64,000 nt of DNA. Source: an uncultured Pseudomonadota bacterium (GTDB lineage Bacteria > Pseudomonadota > Alphaproteobacteria > Rs-D84). The DNA lies in contig CADCKW010000005.1 of NCBI GenBank assembly GCA_902802115.1, positions 62,001-126,000 of the forward strand. The letters run 5' to 3'. Shown here piece by piece: positions 7,343 to 16,249 of this stretch; position 1 is the stretch's first letter; each line of letters starts with the position of its first letter. The notes beneath the pieces were generated by a model. The model did no database searches, was not told the DNA's origin, and worked only from the letters and a program-made list of their open reading frames with translations. A program made the translations under genes and the position numbers.

Positions 7343-7870
7343 TTAACGTTTGCTGAACTGTGTCGAACGACGTGCCTTGCGGACACCATAGTGCTTACGT
7401 TCAACGACACGACTGTCGCGGGTCAAGAACCCAGCAGCCTTTAATGCCGCACGCAATTCAGGTTCGCGTTTTTCCAATGCCTTGGAAATACCATGTTTGA
7501 CGGCACCAGCCTGACCAGATAAACCACCGCCAGAAACAAATGCCACAATATCATATTCTGTTTCGCGTTTTGCAACACCAAATGGTTGTGCGATAATCAT
7601 TTGCAACACAGGACGACGGAAATATGTTGTCATCGCAACACCATTTACAGAAATATTGCCCTTGCCTGGCAACAAATATACACGTGCCACAGAATCTTTA
7701 CGTTTTCCGGTTGCATATGTCGCACCAGTCAATTTAACATCCACCGCCACAGCACGTGGTGCAGATTTTGTCGCCGCAACCGTTTTGACCGATTTTGTCG
7801 CGGTTGTTTTTGTCGCAGTTGTTTTTTTGGCGACTGTTTTCTTTGCAGTTGTCTTTTTTGCTTCTGTCAT
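7343..7870 (-). CDS. rpsI: 30S ribosomal protein S9
   Basis: 175 residues. The S9 core starts near residue 50 ([20 protein letters not shown]) and ends with the family's [12 protein letters not shown] tail that reaches the P site. The first 45 residues are an added Lys/Thr/Ala-rich segment (repeats of AKKT and ATKT), longer than in most S9 proteins. It directly follows rplM with 3 bp between stop and start, the usual L13-S9 pair. Confidence 0.97.
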   Translation of the reverse strand: MTEAKKTTAKKTVAKKTTATKTTATKSVKTVAATKSAPRAVAVDVKLTGATYATGKRKDSVARVYLLPGKGNISVNGVAMTTYFRRPVLQMIIAQPFGVAKRETEYDIVAFVSGGGLSGQAGAVKHGISKALEKREPELRAALKAAGFLTRDSRVVERKHYGVRKARRSTQFSKR

Positions 7871-7873
7871 ATC

Positions 7874-8344
7874 TTAGCCTCTTTTGTTCTTGGGATTCAG
7901 GCTTGCAAAATCAATCACAACTGGATTTTGCGCACTGTGTTTATGTTCCGCACCGGCATATACATGTAATTTTGTTAAACGTTTATCTGCCAATGCAACC
8001 GCTGTTCTGCGACCCATCATGCGTTTCACAGCATTTTTAACCAATAATTCTGGTTTTTGTTCGCGCATTTGACCCAATGTCCGTTCTTTCAAACTGCCCG
8101 TCCAAGCAGAGTGCCAATAAAATTTATCTTTGTCAGCCTTGTGACCAGACATCGCAACTTTGGATGCATTGATAATGATAACATGGTCACCACAATCCAA
8201 ATTCGGTGTCCATGTCGGTTTGTTTTTACCGCGCAGGATGTTTGCCGTATATGCCGCCAAACGACCCAATGTGCAGTCTGTTGCATCAATCAAATACCAT
8301 TTTGATTCTAATTCGCAACCTTTTAAAGATTTTGTTGCTGCCAT
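7874..8344 (-). CDS. rplM: 50S ribosomal protein L13
   Basis: 156 residues. It shows WYLIDATDCTLGRLAAYTA, GDHVIIINASKVAMSGHKAD and KNAVKRMMGR, the L13 signatures. First gene of the rplM-rpsI pair; ATG at 8344 with AAGGGT upstream. Confidence 0.97.
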   Translation of the reverse strand: MAATKSLKGCELESKWYLIDATDCTLGRLAAYTANILRGKNKPTWTPNLDCGDHVIIINASKVAMSGHKADKDKFYWHSAWTGSLKERTLGQMREQKPELLVKNAVKRMMGRRTAVALADKRLTKLHVYAGAEHKHSAQNPVVIDFASLNPKNKRG

Positions 8345-8428
8345 AATTTTACCCTTTGGTTATTTTCAAACGACGATATTATTACCCAACACCGCAAAAA
8401 AGTCAAGAAAAATCAATACGGTATTATA

Positions 8429-9289
8429 TTACCGTAATTTTTTATTTACATTATCAACAAATTTTTCAGCGGCGGCAATCGCATTTTCCATTGTATCAAA
8501 TGCCGCACCCATACCATAAACCTGGACACAACCCGGCAAATTTATAAAATCTGGACTTACACGGAATGGTTCAATTGCGGTCATATTAAATGTCCCCCTG
8601 TCACATAACTTTACAAAGCAACGAATATTCGTTCCCATAAATGCTTCACGTGGAATATAATCGGCATTTTCATCAAAAACGATAAAACCTTTTGAATTTT
8701 TTTCTGCAATTTCACATGCTTTGGCCTGGTGCAACACCATTTCATAGGTACTGCGTATCATTAATTTCAAGAAAGAACTTATATAATTTGCAGTTTTGTA
8801 AAAAACTTCATCACGTTCCTCTGGGGTCATGGTTCCATAATTTTTCGCCGCAATTAAATGCGCCAAAGTATTTGGATATTTAATACGCCCATAATTATCT
8901 GACAAATCCATAAGACGCACAAATTCGTCATCTAACTTTTGAACCGCATTTTGTGCATCAGTTTTTGCCGCAAAAAACTTGTTAATTATATATTCATAAC
9001 CAATATAATCCCATAACAATCCAAAACTGGCATACTTTGTTCCGTCCGCCCGACATTTTGCCCCAACCTGTTGATGATGGTCAAATTCGCCACAACCAAT
9101 ATCAAAAACCAACCCTTTAAAATCATTTGGCACACGCGCAACACGTTTAATTTCACGCACATCATCAACAATACCAACAATTTTCAACAACGCAGCCGCC
9201 AAAACATCATCAGAATGGAAATGACCATTATGGGTAATAACACCATTTTTCGCCATTTCTTTTAATCTGTTGATTTTTACAAATTCCAT
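8429..9289 (-). CDS. MYG1/UPF0160-family metal-dependent hydrolase
   Basis: 286 residues from the ATG at 9289, chosen because GAGG lies 8 bp upstream. The N-terminus has the metal-binding pattern THNGHFHSDDVLAAALL and later FDIGCGEFDHHQ, as in MYG1/GAMP proteins related to DHH phosphoesterases. Eukaryotic MYG1 is reported to be a 3'-5' RNA exonuclease; the bacterial role is not settled. The C-terminus has SPDFINLPGCVQVYGMGAAF, also typical. Stands alone between rplM and the tRNA-Ser region. Confidence 0.85.
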   Translation of the reverse strand: MEFVKINRLKEMAKNGVITHNGHFHSDDVLAAALLKIVGIVDDVREIKRVARVPNDFKGLVFDIGCGEFDHHQQVGAKCRADGTKYASFGLLWDYIGYEYIINKFFAAKTDAQNAVQKLDDEFVRLMDLSDNYGRIKYPNTLAHLIAAKNYGTMTPEERDEVFYKTANYISSFLKLMIRSTYEMVLHQAKACEIAEKNSKGFIVFDENADYIPREAFMGTNIRCFVKLCDRGTFNMTAIEPFRVSPDFINLPGCVQVYGMGAAFDTMENAIAAAEKFVDNVNKKLR

Positions 9290-9351
9290 GGTATGACCTC
9301 TTTGCCACGAAAAATAACACAAAACACGCAAAAATCAACAAAATTCCACAA

Positions 9352-9417
9352 GATTCAAACCAATCGACACATTCACTATAAAAATAAAACCACCTGTTTG
9401 GTGGTTTTATTTTTATT
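9352..9417. repeat. Duplicated 65-bp block with terminator hairpin, copy 1
   Basis: GATTCAAACCAATCGACACA through AAACCACC-TGTTT-GGTGGTTT, repeated at 9582-9645 with few changes. The hairpin reads as an intrinsic terminator on the minus strand (T-run at 9387-9380). Confidence 0.8.
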
Positions 9418-9454
9418 TGGGCCCCGCAAAATTGATAAATTTTGTGGGCAATTC

Positions 9455-9555
9455 TGGCGGAGCGTGTAGGATTTTCCTCGACACCGTTGGTGTCTGCGGG
9501 GAAACCGTAACGATTTGATTGCGTTTGCACTTATCAAATCTACTTGTTTTGAACC
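9455..9555 (-). other. Duplicated tRNA-Ser(GCT) 3' end split by a structured insert (copy A)
   Basis: 9455-9473 repeats exactly the last 19 bases of the neighbouring tRNA-Ser(GCT), including CCA. The T-loop is interrupted: where GGTTC should meet AAATCC there are 77 extra bp (9474-9550). On the minus strand the insert reads AAAACAAGTAGATTTG, a hairpin GATTTGAT...ATCAAATC, GTTACGGTTT, CCGCAG and a second hairpin GACACC-AAC-GGTGTC. A related insert interrupts a duplicated tRNA-Ser(CGA) end at 14672-14782. Confidence 0.75.
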
Positions 9556-9581
9556 TTGGGCGTGGATTAAAAATCCACAGG

Positions 9582-9645
9582 ATTCAAACCAATCGACACA
9601 TTCACTATAAAAATAAAACCACCTGTTTGGTGGTTTAATTTTTAT
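9582..9645. repeat. Duplicated 65-bp block with terminator hairpin, copy 2
   Basis: Second copy of 9352-9417. Its hairpin AAACCACC-TGTTT-GGTGGTTT (9616-9636) lies directly downstream of the tRNA-Ser(GCT) gene and acts as its terminator. Confidence 0.8.
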
Positions 9646-9734
9646 GGCGGAGCGTGTAGGATTTGAACCTACGGACCGCATTACTACGGTCACGGATTAG
9701 CAATCCGCTGCATTTACCCCTCTGCCAACGCTCC
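9645..9734 (-). tRNA. tRNA-Ser (anticodon GCT)
   Basis: Class II cloverleaf: acceptor GGAGCGT/ACGCTCC, anticodon loop in CGGATTGCTAATCCG, long variable arm, T-loop GGTTCAAATCC, encoded CCA at 9647-9645. It reads AGC/AGT codons. Confidence 0.96.
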
Positions 9735-9783
9735 TGGGTGATTGGTATTATACAGTTATTTTTATCAAACACAAGTCCAAATT

Positions 9784-11574
9784 TTACTCGTGCTTTTTGG
9801 TTGTTTTAAACTGCATATCATACAAAATCTTGTATGCACCACATTCGTTTTTCAACAATTCTTCATGCGTTCCAGATTCAACAACCTGACCTTCGTTTAT
9901 TACCAAAATTTTATCTGCATTGCGAATCGTCGATAACCTGTGTGCAATCACAAACACTGTTTTATCACGCATCAGGTTTTCAATCGCCTTTTGCACAACG
10001 GCCTCGGCCTTGTTATCCAGCGCTGACGTTGCCTCATCCAAGACCAAAATCGGCGCATTTTTCAAAAACGCACGTGCGATTGCCACACGTTGTTTTTGTC
10101 CCCCAGACAACAGCACACCACGTTCGCCAATTTGTGTATCCAAACCATCTTTTAATCCTGCAACCATTTCATCTAAATAAGCCATTTTCACAGCCGTATT
10201 TAATTCATCTGGGGTTGCGTTTTCATTACCCAACATAATATTTTCGCGAATTGTTCCACTGAACAAGAAATTATCTTGGAAAACAACAGCGATATTTCTA
10301 CGCAAAGATTCCTGGGTCATATCACGCACATCAACACCATCAATTAAAACCGCCCCAGATGTCACATCGTAAAAGCGTGGCAACAGACTTACCACCGTAG
10401 ATTTTCCGCCACCCGAATTACCAACAAAAGCGATTGTTTCACCCTTTTTAACCGAAAAACTAACATTTTTCAATACTGGCACACCCGGTACATATTCAAA
10501 CGACACATTTTTATATTCAATATTTTTCACATCAGGTTTCATTGTGACTGCATTTGGTTTATCTGTAATTGCCGGCACAGAATCCATCACATCAAACACG
10601 CGTTCAATTGCCAAAAACGACATCAGCACCGAATTATATGTATCACCAATCGATTTAGCCGGTGTATATAACATCACCAACGCAGTTAAAAACGAAACGA
10701 AATTTCCAGATGTTATTTTACCGTCCAAAATCAAATAAGACCCAAACCAAATTGCCAATCCAATACCCACAGACAAAATAACATGCATAACCGGGGTCAG
10801 CCAACGTGTGCGTTGCAACATTTTCATACGCAAACGAAACACACTATTTAAAACATCTGTAAATTTATTACGCTGGCGGTCACCCAAGTTATATGAAATA
10901 ATTGTTTTATTTCCGTTATATGTTTCATTATATGCCGTCAATAAAGCAGAATCCGCCTGAATAGTCTGTTGCATCACAGTATTAATTTTCTTGCGCACCT
11001 GGGTCATTGGCAACATAGCCAACAGCATAATTGCGACACAAACCACCGCTAATTGCCAAGAATTATAAAACAACACCGCCGTCAAAGATAATGCCGTAAA
11101 AAATTTTTGCACAAACGACATAAAATTATTCAATAATCCTGCACATGCCATATCTGCGTTGGTATTAAACATATATATAACTTCGCCAGAATTCTTTTTA
11201 TTAAAAAACTCTGTTTCGAATTGCAGCATTTTTTTATACAAATCAAACTTTAACAAATTTGTTGTTTTTGCGCCAACCCAAGTATTTAAATATTCTGCGA
11301 TATATTTTAAAACACCTTGGACAACGGTAAATCCAATAATCATCAAAGGAATAAACCAAGCCGTTTGCAGTGTTTTATCAATCATAACAACGTCCATATA
11401 TGGCTTTAACGACAAAGCAATTACCGCGTCCATTGAACCAACCGGAATCGCAATCAATATAGACAATAACGCGCGCCCCCACACAGGTTTAATATATGGC
11501 CACATACGTCTGTAATTTTTTACAAACATATTGCGTAAAACCCTATCGCGTATTTCTTTGCTTAATCTCGCCAT
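9784..11574 (-). CDS. MsbA-type ABC exporter (membrane and ATPase domains fused)
   Basis: 596 residues. The N-terminal transmembrane domain (about 30-330) has six hydrophobic spans. The ATPase domain has Walker A VGNSGGGKST (about 389-398), Q-loop VVFQDNFLFSGTIREN, signature LLSGGQKQRVAIARA, Walker B ILVLDEATSALD and the switch His in VIAHRLSTI. Length and order match homodimeric lipid flippases such as MsbA; the substrate cannot be read from sequence, lipid A or another lipid being likely. It lies directly downstream of accDA (11589) in the same direction, 14 bp apart, so the two are probably co-transcribed. Confidence 0.88.
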   Translation of the reverse strand: MARLSKEIRDRVLRNMFVKNYRRMWPYIKPVWGRALLSILIAIPVGSMDAVIALSLKPYMDVVMIDKTLQTAWFIPLMIIGFTVVQGVLKYIAEYLNTWVGAKTTNLLKFDLYKKMLQFETEFFNKKNSGEVIYMFNTNADMACAGLLNNFMSFVQKFFTALSLTAVLFYNSWQLAVVCVAIMLLAMLPMTQVRKKINTVMQQTIQADSALLTAYNETYNGNKTIISYNLGDRQRNKFTDVLNSVFRLRMKMLQRTRWLTPVMHVILSVGIGLAIWFGSYLILDGKITSGNFVSFLTALVMLYTPAKSIGDTYNSVLMSFLAIERVFDVMDSVPAITDKPNAVTMKPDVKNIEYKNVSFEYVPGVPVLKNVSFSVKKGETIAFVGNSGGGKSTVVSLLPRFYDVTSGAVLIDGVDVRDMTQESLRRNIAVVFQDNFLFSGTIRENIMLGNENATPDELNTAVKMAYLDEMVAGLKDGLDTQIGERGVLLSGGQKQRVAIARAFLKNAPILVLDEATSALDNKAEAVVQKAIENLMRDKTVFVIAHRLSTIRNADKILVINEGQVVESGTHEELLKNECGAYKILYDMQFKTTKKHE

Positions 11575-11588
11575 TACATGTCCTTTTT

Positions 11589-13328
11589 TTATTCCGTCAC
11601 AGGTTCAGGTTGATAAATTTCAACATCACGTGTCATAGCAATAAATTTTTCACCACGTTTCTTTGGTAATTCATCGACCGGAATTTCACGCAGTGACGCC
11701 AGCGCATCTGCCACCGCCGCCGCAACCAATTCCATAGTTGTTTGCCAATCATTATGCGCACCACCTGCGGGTTCTGCAATAATACCATCAATTACATTTA
11801 AATTCGCCATATCGCGCGCAGTCAATTTCATAGATGTTGCCGCAACAGCCTTGAATTTATTATCGCGCCACAAAATAGACGCACATGATTCAGGCGCAAT
11901 CACAGAATAAATTGCATTTTCCATCATTAAAATTTTATCGCCTGTGCCGATGGCAATCGCGCCCCCAGAACCACCCTGACCAACATTAACGGCAACATAC
12001 GGTGCTTTGACATCTAAACCTGTGGCGATTGAATTTGCGACCGCCTGGGATTGACCGCGTTCTTCACTTTCACGACCGGCATTTGCCCCCGCCGTATCAA
12101 ACAAAGAAATTATTGCCAAACCAAACCGTTCCGCCAATCGCATCATACGCACAGCCTTGCGATAGCCTTCGGGATTGGCCATACCAAAACGATGTTTTTG
12201 TCGTGTTTCAATTGTGCGACCAGATTCTTGGCCAATAATAACCGCCGGCACACCGCGCCAAAAACCAATCCCAGAACCCATCGCGGCATCTTCGCCAAAG
12301 CACCTGTCACCCGCCAAATATGTCCAATCATCAACAATCCCAGCAATATAATCCAAAAAGTGTGGTCTGTTTTCATGACGCGCCAACAATACTTTGTCAT
12401 AGGCCTCGGATTCGCCTAAGCCCCGAATTTTTTTATCTTTATCGATTTTTGGTGTTTGTACTTTGATAACCTTGGGTTCGACGACTTGATGTGTCAAAAC
12501 GCGCAAAATGCGTGCAACATTATCATGCAAATCACAACGTGACGATACAATATCAACCATACCATGTTCGTATAAATATTCAGCCGTCTGGAAATTAGAA
12601 GGCAACTTTTCACGAATATTTTGTTCAATCACGCGGCGTCCTGCAAAACCGATACGCGCGCCAGCCTCAGCAATATGGATATCGCCCAACATTGCAAACG
12701 AAGCCGTCACCCCGCCATATGTTGGATCAGTCAAAATCACAATATATGGAATTTTATTTTCATGCAGTTTATTAACAACAACGGTTGTTCGTGCCATTTG
12801 CATCAACGCCAAAATATTTTCTTGCATACGGGCACCACCACTGGACGTGACCATAATAAACGGACGTTTTTGTTGTACCGCATGTTCCATTGCGGCAATA
12901 ATGCCATCACCAACCGCACGTCCCATAGACCCCATCATAAAGAATCCATTTAACACACAAATTGTAGAATCAATTCCACCGATTTTACCGTCGGCCGCCG
13001 CCACAGCATCTTTTTCACCGGTTTCTGCACGCGCATCAGCCAATCTGTCGGCATAATCTTCGCGGTCTGCGAATTCCAATGGGTCATCTGTGCATTGTGG
13101 CAAATCCAAACGCACCCAATCAGGCGCATCGAACAACAGATTAAACCGCTGTTTTGGTGACATAATAAACACATGGCCACAACGCGGGCACACATAATGA
13201 TTATCTTTGTAATCGCGATAATATACTAATTTTCCGCAAGATTCGCACTTAATCCACATCAATTTAGGCACACGATCATAACGATTGCGGTCCTGGGTTT
13301 GAATACCCCGTTTTGATTTGAAAAGCAT
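11589..13328 (-). CDS. accDA: Fused acetyl-CoA carboxylase carboxyltransferase, beta then alpha (AccD-AccA)
   Basis: One ORF of 579 residues holds both subunits that are usually separate. Residues 1-275 are AccD: zinc ribbon CESC...CPRC (about 28-50), then SSGGARMQENILALMQMA and DPTYGGVTASFAMLGD. Residues about 300-579 are AccA: LGESEAYDKVLLARHENRPH, MANPEGYRKAVRMMRLAERF, DTAGANAGRESEERGQ and GQGGSGGAIAIGTGDKILMM. The joint (about 275-300) is a short charged linker. It transfers the carboxyl group from biotin to acetyl-CoA to make malonyl-CoA for fatty acids. ihfB ends 4 bp downstream of the start side, and the ABC exporter follows. Confidence 0.94.
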   Translation of the reverse strand: MLFKSKRGIQTQDRNRYDRVPKLMWIKCESCGKLVYYRDYKDNHYVCPRCGHVFIMSPKQRFNLLFDAPDWVRLDLPQCTDDPLEFADREDYADRLADARAETGEKDAVAAADGKIGGIDSTICVLNGFFMMGSMGRAVGDGIIAAMEHAVQQKRPFIMVTSSGGARMQENILALMQMARTTVVVNKLHENKIPYIVILTDPTYGGVTASFAMLGDIHIAEAGARIGFAGRRVIEQNIREKLPSNFQTAEYLYEHGMVDIVSSRCDLHDNVARILRVLTHQVVEPKVIKVQTPKIDKDKKIRGLGESEAYDKVLLARHENRPHFLDYIAGIVDDWTYLAGDRCFGEDAAMGSGIGFWRGVPAVIIGQESGRTIETRQKHRFGMANPEGYRKAVRMMRLAERFGLAIISLFDTAGANAGRESEERGQSQAVANSIATGLDVKAPYVAVNVGQGGSGGAIAIGTGDKILMMENAIYSVIAPESCASILWRDNKFKAVAATSMKLTARDMANLNVIDGIIAEPAGGAHNDWQTTMELVAAAVADALASLREIPVDELPKKRGEKFIAMTRDVEIYQPEPVTE

Positions 13329-13331
13329 AAA

Positions 13332-13610
13332 TTATCCGTTCATTTTTTTTGTTAATTCACGACTGGGCTTAAACAAAACAGTTGTATTTGCCGCAACAGC
13401 CTGGGGACGACCGGTTGATGGGTTATACCCCATTTTTGGTGCGCGCCGACGAGGCTGAAAAGTCCCAAAACCGCGAATTTCAATACGGTCACCCCCCGCC
13501 ACCGCGTCAATCATAGAATCCACCACCGTATCCAACATTGCGGCGGCATCAGCCATACGCATATGTTTGAATTGGACCTGGATAGTTCTAATAACGTCAG
13601 AACGTTTCAT
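13332..13610 (-). CDS. ihfB: Integration host factor beta-type DNA-bending protein
   Basis: 92 residues of the HU/IHF family from ATG 13610, chosen because AAGGA lies about 10 bp upstream. The body has DRIEIRGFGTFQPRRRAPKM and the DNA-intercalating arm NPSTGRPQAV. The N-terminus MKRSDVIRTI matches IHF-beta rather than HU. It ends 3 bp before accDA, so the genes form one unit. Confidence 0.85.
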   Translation of the reverse strand: MKRSDVIRTIQVQFKHMRMADAAAMLDTVVDSMIDAVAGGDRIEIRGFGTFQPRRRAPKMGYNPSTGRPQAVAANTTVLFKPSRELTKKMNG

Positions 13611-13774
13611 GATATAAAATCCTTTTGTTATCAAGAACAATTTAACAAATTTTCCCGTTTTAGCAAGCATTTTTTATTTTTATTTATGTTTAACGGTTGT
13701 TCCTGCCTGTCGCATCAACGATGGAATATTGGGTATGTATGATTTTGTTTCAATATTCTACACAGATATTCAAA

Positions 13775-14278
13775 TCAATATATGCCACGATTATACATAT
13801 TCCACTCGTTTCGTCTGCGGTTAATTAAACCGTTTGATATCTCTCCTTGCGAACGGTTCCATGCTTTCCATGCAGATTCTAAATTTGGATATACAGAATT
13901 ATGAAAATTTGGATTGTTTATATATTTAACAACTGTTGAATTTGCAAAATTCTTGGCACCTATGTTATAAGCCAAAGCCACCAACGCGTCATATTGATTT
14001 TGTTTTAACGGAACAAAGATATTATTTTTAACTGCACGTTCTGCGTTTGCAATATCGGCACGTAATAATTCGGTGGCTTTAGATTCTAAAATTCCGTTTC
14101 TAAAATCTTCGTTCGGTTTTATCAAATGACCATAACCAATAGTTGCACCTTTTGGTAATGGTTCATTTGTATTAACCGGCTTGCCAGTTTGGTCATCGTA
14201 AATAATATGTTTATCAGCATTTTTTACACACCCTTCTAAATTTTTTAGCATATTTATACCAACATCACTCATTTTCAT
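13775..14278 (-). CDS. Phage-type lysozyme (GH24 endolysin)
   Basis: 167 residues. It follows the T4/lambdoid lysozyme pattern: a catalytic Glu in MLKNLEGC, IGYGHLIKPNED with the second and third catalytic positions, QYDALVALAYNIGAKNF, and a C-terminal NRRRNEWNMY. There is no signal peptide, as in endolysins that use a holin. No holin or other phage gene is nearby, so it may be a prophage remnant or a domesticated wall enzyme. Close to the tRNA-Ser(CGA) att-like duplication. GAGG precedes the start. Confidence 0.88.
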   Translation of the reverse strand: MKMSDVGINMLKNLEGCVKNADKHIIYDDQTGKPVNTNEPLPKGATIGYGHLIKPNEDFRNGILESKATELLRADIANAERAVKNNIFVPLKQNQYDALVALAYNIGAKNFANSTVVKYINNPNFHNSVYPNLESAWKAWNRSQGEISNGLINRRRNEWNMYNRGIY

Positions 14279-14305
14279 AACATTTTACCTCTGTTTTTTA
14301 TAAAA

Positions 14306-14423
14306 AAAATCCTGCACCAAATGATGCAGGATAAAAAAACGGCAAATGCCGTCTGTTGAATTGAACGTATTATATCACAAAACACCAAAAAAATCAATCA
14401 AAACCGCCCAAACCTGGCGGTTT
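14306..14423. terminator. Two hairpins in the gap upstream of the lysozyme gene
   Basis: TCCTGCA-CCAAATGA-TGCAGGA (about 14311-14331) and AACCGCC-CAAACC-TGGCGGTT (about 14402-14422), each near A/T runs. They are likely intrinsic terminators, direction unclear. The gap 14279-14671 otherwise holds only repeat sequence. Confidence 0.5.
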
Positions 14424-14478
14424 AAGATTTTAATTTCATTTGCCATCGTTCCTCAATACACAATAATAAAAATCTAGA

Positions 14479-14560
14479 AAAACTCCCTCGTTATCACTGC
14501 GGGGCATTCGTGACGATTTTGTTACACTTCATTTACAAAATCTACTCATTGTCGTGGGGA
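14479..14560. repeat. Diverged copy B of the tRNA-associated insert
   Basis: On the minus strand it has GAGTAGATTTTGT...ACAAAATCGTCACG and CCCCGCAG, matching the internal hairpin and following box of the inserts at 9474-9550 and 14693-14776. Here no tRNA 3' end is attached. Confidence 0.6.
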
Positions 14561-14671
14561 CAAAAACTCCGTTTTTATGATTTTTCTAATTGTGTATTCT
14601 CGTATTCGCCATGCGCGCCTATTTTTCACGAAAATAAAATTTTCGTATGGCACTACGTGCCATTGGCGCTC

Positions 14672-14782
14672 TGGCGGAGATAGGGGGATTCGCTCGTCCG
14701 TCACACTTTGTGTGCCGCGACTGCGCGCAAACCGTAACGATTTGGCCACACTATGTTTGCCAAATCTACTTGTTTTCGAACC
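14672..14782 (-). other. Duplicated tRNA-Ser(CGA) 3' end split by a structured insert (copy C)
   Basis: 14672-14692 repeats the last 21 bases of tRNA-Ser(CGA), with CCA, then is interrupted in the T-loop by about 84 bp. GAACCC, the other side of the T-loop, resumes at 14777. The insert contains AAAACAAGTAGATTTGGC, a hairpin GATTTGGC...GGCCAAATC, GTTACGGTTTG, CGCAG and CACAC-AAA-GTGTG. The architecture is the same as copy A. Confidence 0.75.
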
Positions 14783-14837
14783 CAACCGGCAAACATCTGT
14801 TTGCCTAATGCTTCTGAACCGACCTGTCGACGCAGTA

Positions 14838-14876
14838 AAAATAAAAGGCACCAAATTTTTGGTGCCTTTTATTTTT
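14838..14876 (-). terminator. Terminator of tRNA-Ser(CGA)
   Basis: GGCACCAAATTTTTGGTGCC (14847-14866) flanked by A-run and T-run, directly downstream of the tRNA. Confidence 0.85.
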
Positions 14877-14877
14877 C

Positions 14878-14968
14878 TGGCGGAGATAGGGGGATTCGAA
14901 CCCTCGATACAGTTTCCTGTATACGCGATTTCGAGTCGCGCGCATTCAACCAGCTCTGCCATATCTCC
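14878..14968 (-). tRNA. tRNA-Ser (anticodon CGA)
   Basis: Class II cloverleaf: acceptor GGAGATA/TATCTCC, anticodon loop CTCGAAA, long variable arm GTATACAGGAAACTGTAT, T-loop GGTTCGAATCC, encoded CCA at 14880-14878. It reads TCG codons. Confidence 0.95.
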
Positions 14969-15017
14969 GGAACTGGAACTGGGGTCATTATATTATTTTC
15001 TTTTTTGTTTGCAACCC

Positions 15018-16160
15018 CTAAACATCAAAATCATAATTTTTTACAGATTTTACTATTGCGCGAACCAATTTATTTTGATGTGCATCTGATTTTAATAGTT
15101 TTTCTTCACTCGCATTTGATAAATGCCCCAACTCTATCAACGCACCTGGCACAGTTGAACGCAATACCGCAAATGGCGCATGCCGAATATTTGGCCCCGG
15201 CAATCGCGTAATTGATGCATTATCCATCGCACGTGCGCAATCTGCGGCATATTCTTGCGACAATTCTGCAACCGCGCGTTGTTGCAAAGACGACAAAGCG
15301 ACCCTGATTTCTTTGGAAAATTCCGCAAAACCCGAAACACCAATTCTATCAACCGCATTTTCGGTTTCTGCTAATTTTTGCGCCTCTTCGTCCGATGCCT
15401 TTTCAGATAATGTATAAACCGAATATCCGCGTGTTTGACGACTGGGATTCGCGTTCGCATGCAAAGATAAAAATAAATCAGCATGCCGTTTTTCCGCAAT
15501 TTCCGCCCGGTCCGCCAATTTCAAAAATGTATCATCACTGCGCGTCAAGTATGTTTTAAACCCAATCGCATCTAATTCTTTTTTTAATTTTTTCGCAACA
15601 GACAACACAACCGTTTTTTCTTTGGTTCCACCCTTGCCTATGCAACCTGGGTCTTTGCCACCATGCCCGGCATCAATTACAATTGTATATTTTTTCGTCA
15701 CCGTTTTCGCAGACTTTGCCGTTTCCCCAGATTGCGCCACGCCGGTCCCCGCCGCAAAATCCAAAACCAAACGATATTCGTTATCACCGTTTGGCGATAA
15801 AATCATAACATTTGACTTTTCAATAGGACTGATTGCGCCACGCAAATCCGCAACAACATTTAATTTATCACCGTTTTGAATCGATGTAATATTTTTTATC
15901 AATGTATCCCCAGACAATTTTGGTGTGACCGAACCCGTCGTATTTGATAAAGATACAACCATTTGATTTTGCGGATAGGAAATATCATAACTGGGGCGCG
16001 CAGATGTTTCAATAACCAAACGCGTTTTGCCATTTGGCTGTGCCCCGGTCCGCATAGACAACACAGAATTTCGGGCTGCAAAAGCCACGCGTGGCAACAT
16101 ACCCATTGCCACAACACCAAAACCCGACATCTTTAAACACGCACGTCTGGATACTTTCAT
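15018..16160 (-). CDS. amiC: N-acetylmuramoyl-L-alanine amidase, AmiC-like, with AMIN domain
   Basis: 380 residues. The N-terminus SRRACLKMSG and a hydrophobic stretch ending AFAA make a twin-arginine signal, as in E. coli AmiC. Residues about 30-140 are an AMIN domain for septal targeting. The Amidase_3 domain starts near 160 (IVIDAGHGGKDPG) and continues with KEKTVVLSVAKKLKKEL, TRSDDTFLKLADRAEIAE, DLFLSLHAN and the final catalytic Glu in PGALIELGHLSN. It cuts the peptide from glycan during cell separation. Such enzymes need an EnvC/NlpD activator; a degenerate LytM protein is at 23843. Confidence 0.93.
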   Translation of the reverse strand: MKVSRRACLKMSGFGVVAMGMLPRVAFAARNSVLSMRTGAQPNGKTRLVIETSARPSYDISYPQNQMVVSLSNTTGSVTPKLSGDTLIKNITSIQNGDKLNVVADLRGAISPIEKSNVMILSPNGDNEYRLVLDFAAGTGVAQSGETAKSAKTVTKKYTIVIDAGHGGKDPGCIGKGGTKEKTVVLSVAKKLKKELDAIGFKTYLTRSDDTFLKLADRAEIAEKRHADLFLSLHANANPSRQTRGYSVYTLSEKASDEEAQKLAETENAVDRIGVSGFAEFSKEIRVALSSLQQRAVAELSQEYAADCARAMDNASITRLPGPNIRHAPFAVLRSTVPGALIELGHLSNASEEKLLKSDAHQNKLVRAIVKSVKNYDFDV

Positions 16161-16200
16161 AACAACATTATTATATCAAATTTTAGGCATAAAAACAAAA

Positions 16201-16233
16201 TAAAAAAACACTGTGGCAAAAACCACAGTGCAA
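16201..16233 (-). terminator. Intrinsic terminator after 16250-17512
   Basis: CACTGTGG-CAAAAA-CCACAGTG (about 16209-16230), followed on the minus strand by a T-run. Confidence 0.85.
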
Positions 16234-16249
16234 AAATCCATTATATTTT

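Noticed and set aside
14546-14962. 138-residue ORF over tRNA-Ser(CGA)
   Set aside because: It is a translation of the tRNA, its terminator and the duplicated tRNA end; similar false ORFs overlie tRNA-Ser(GCT).
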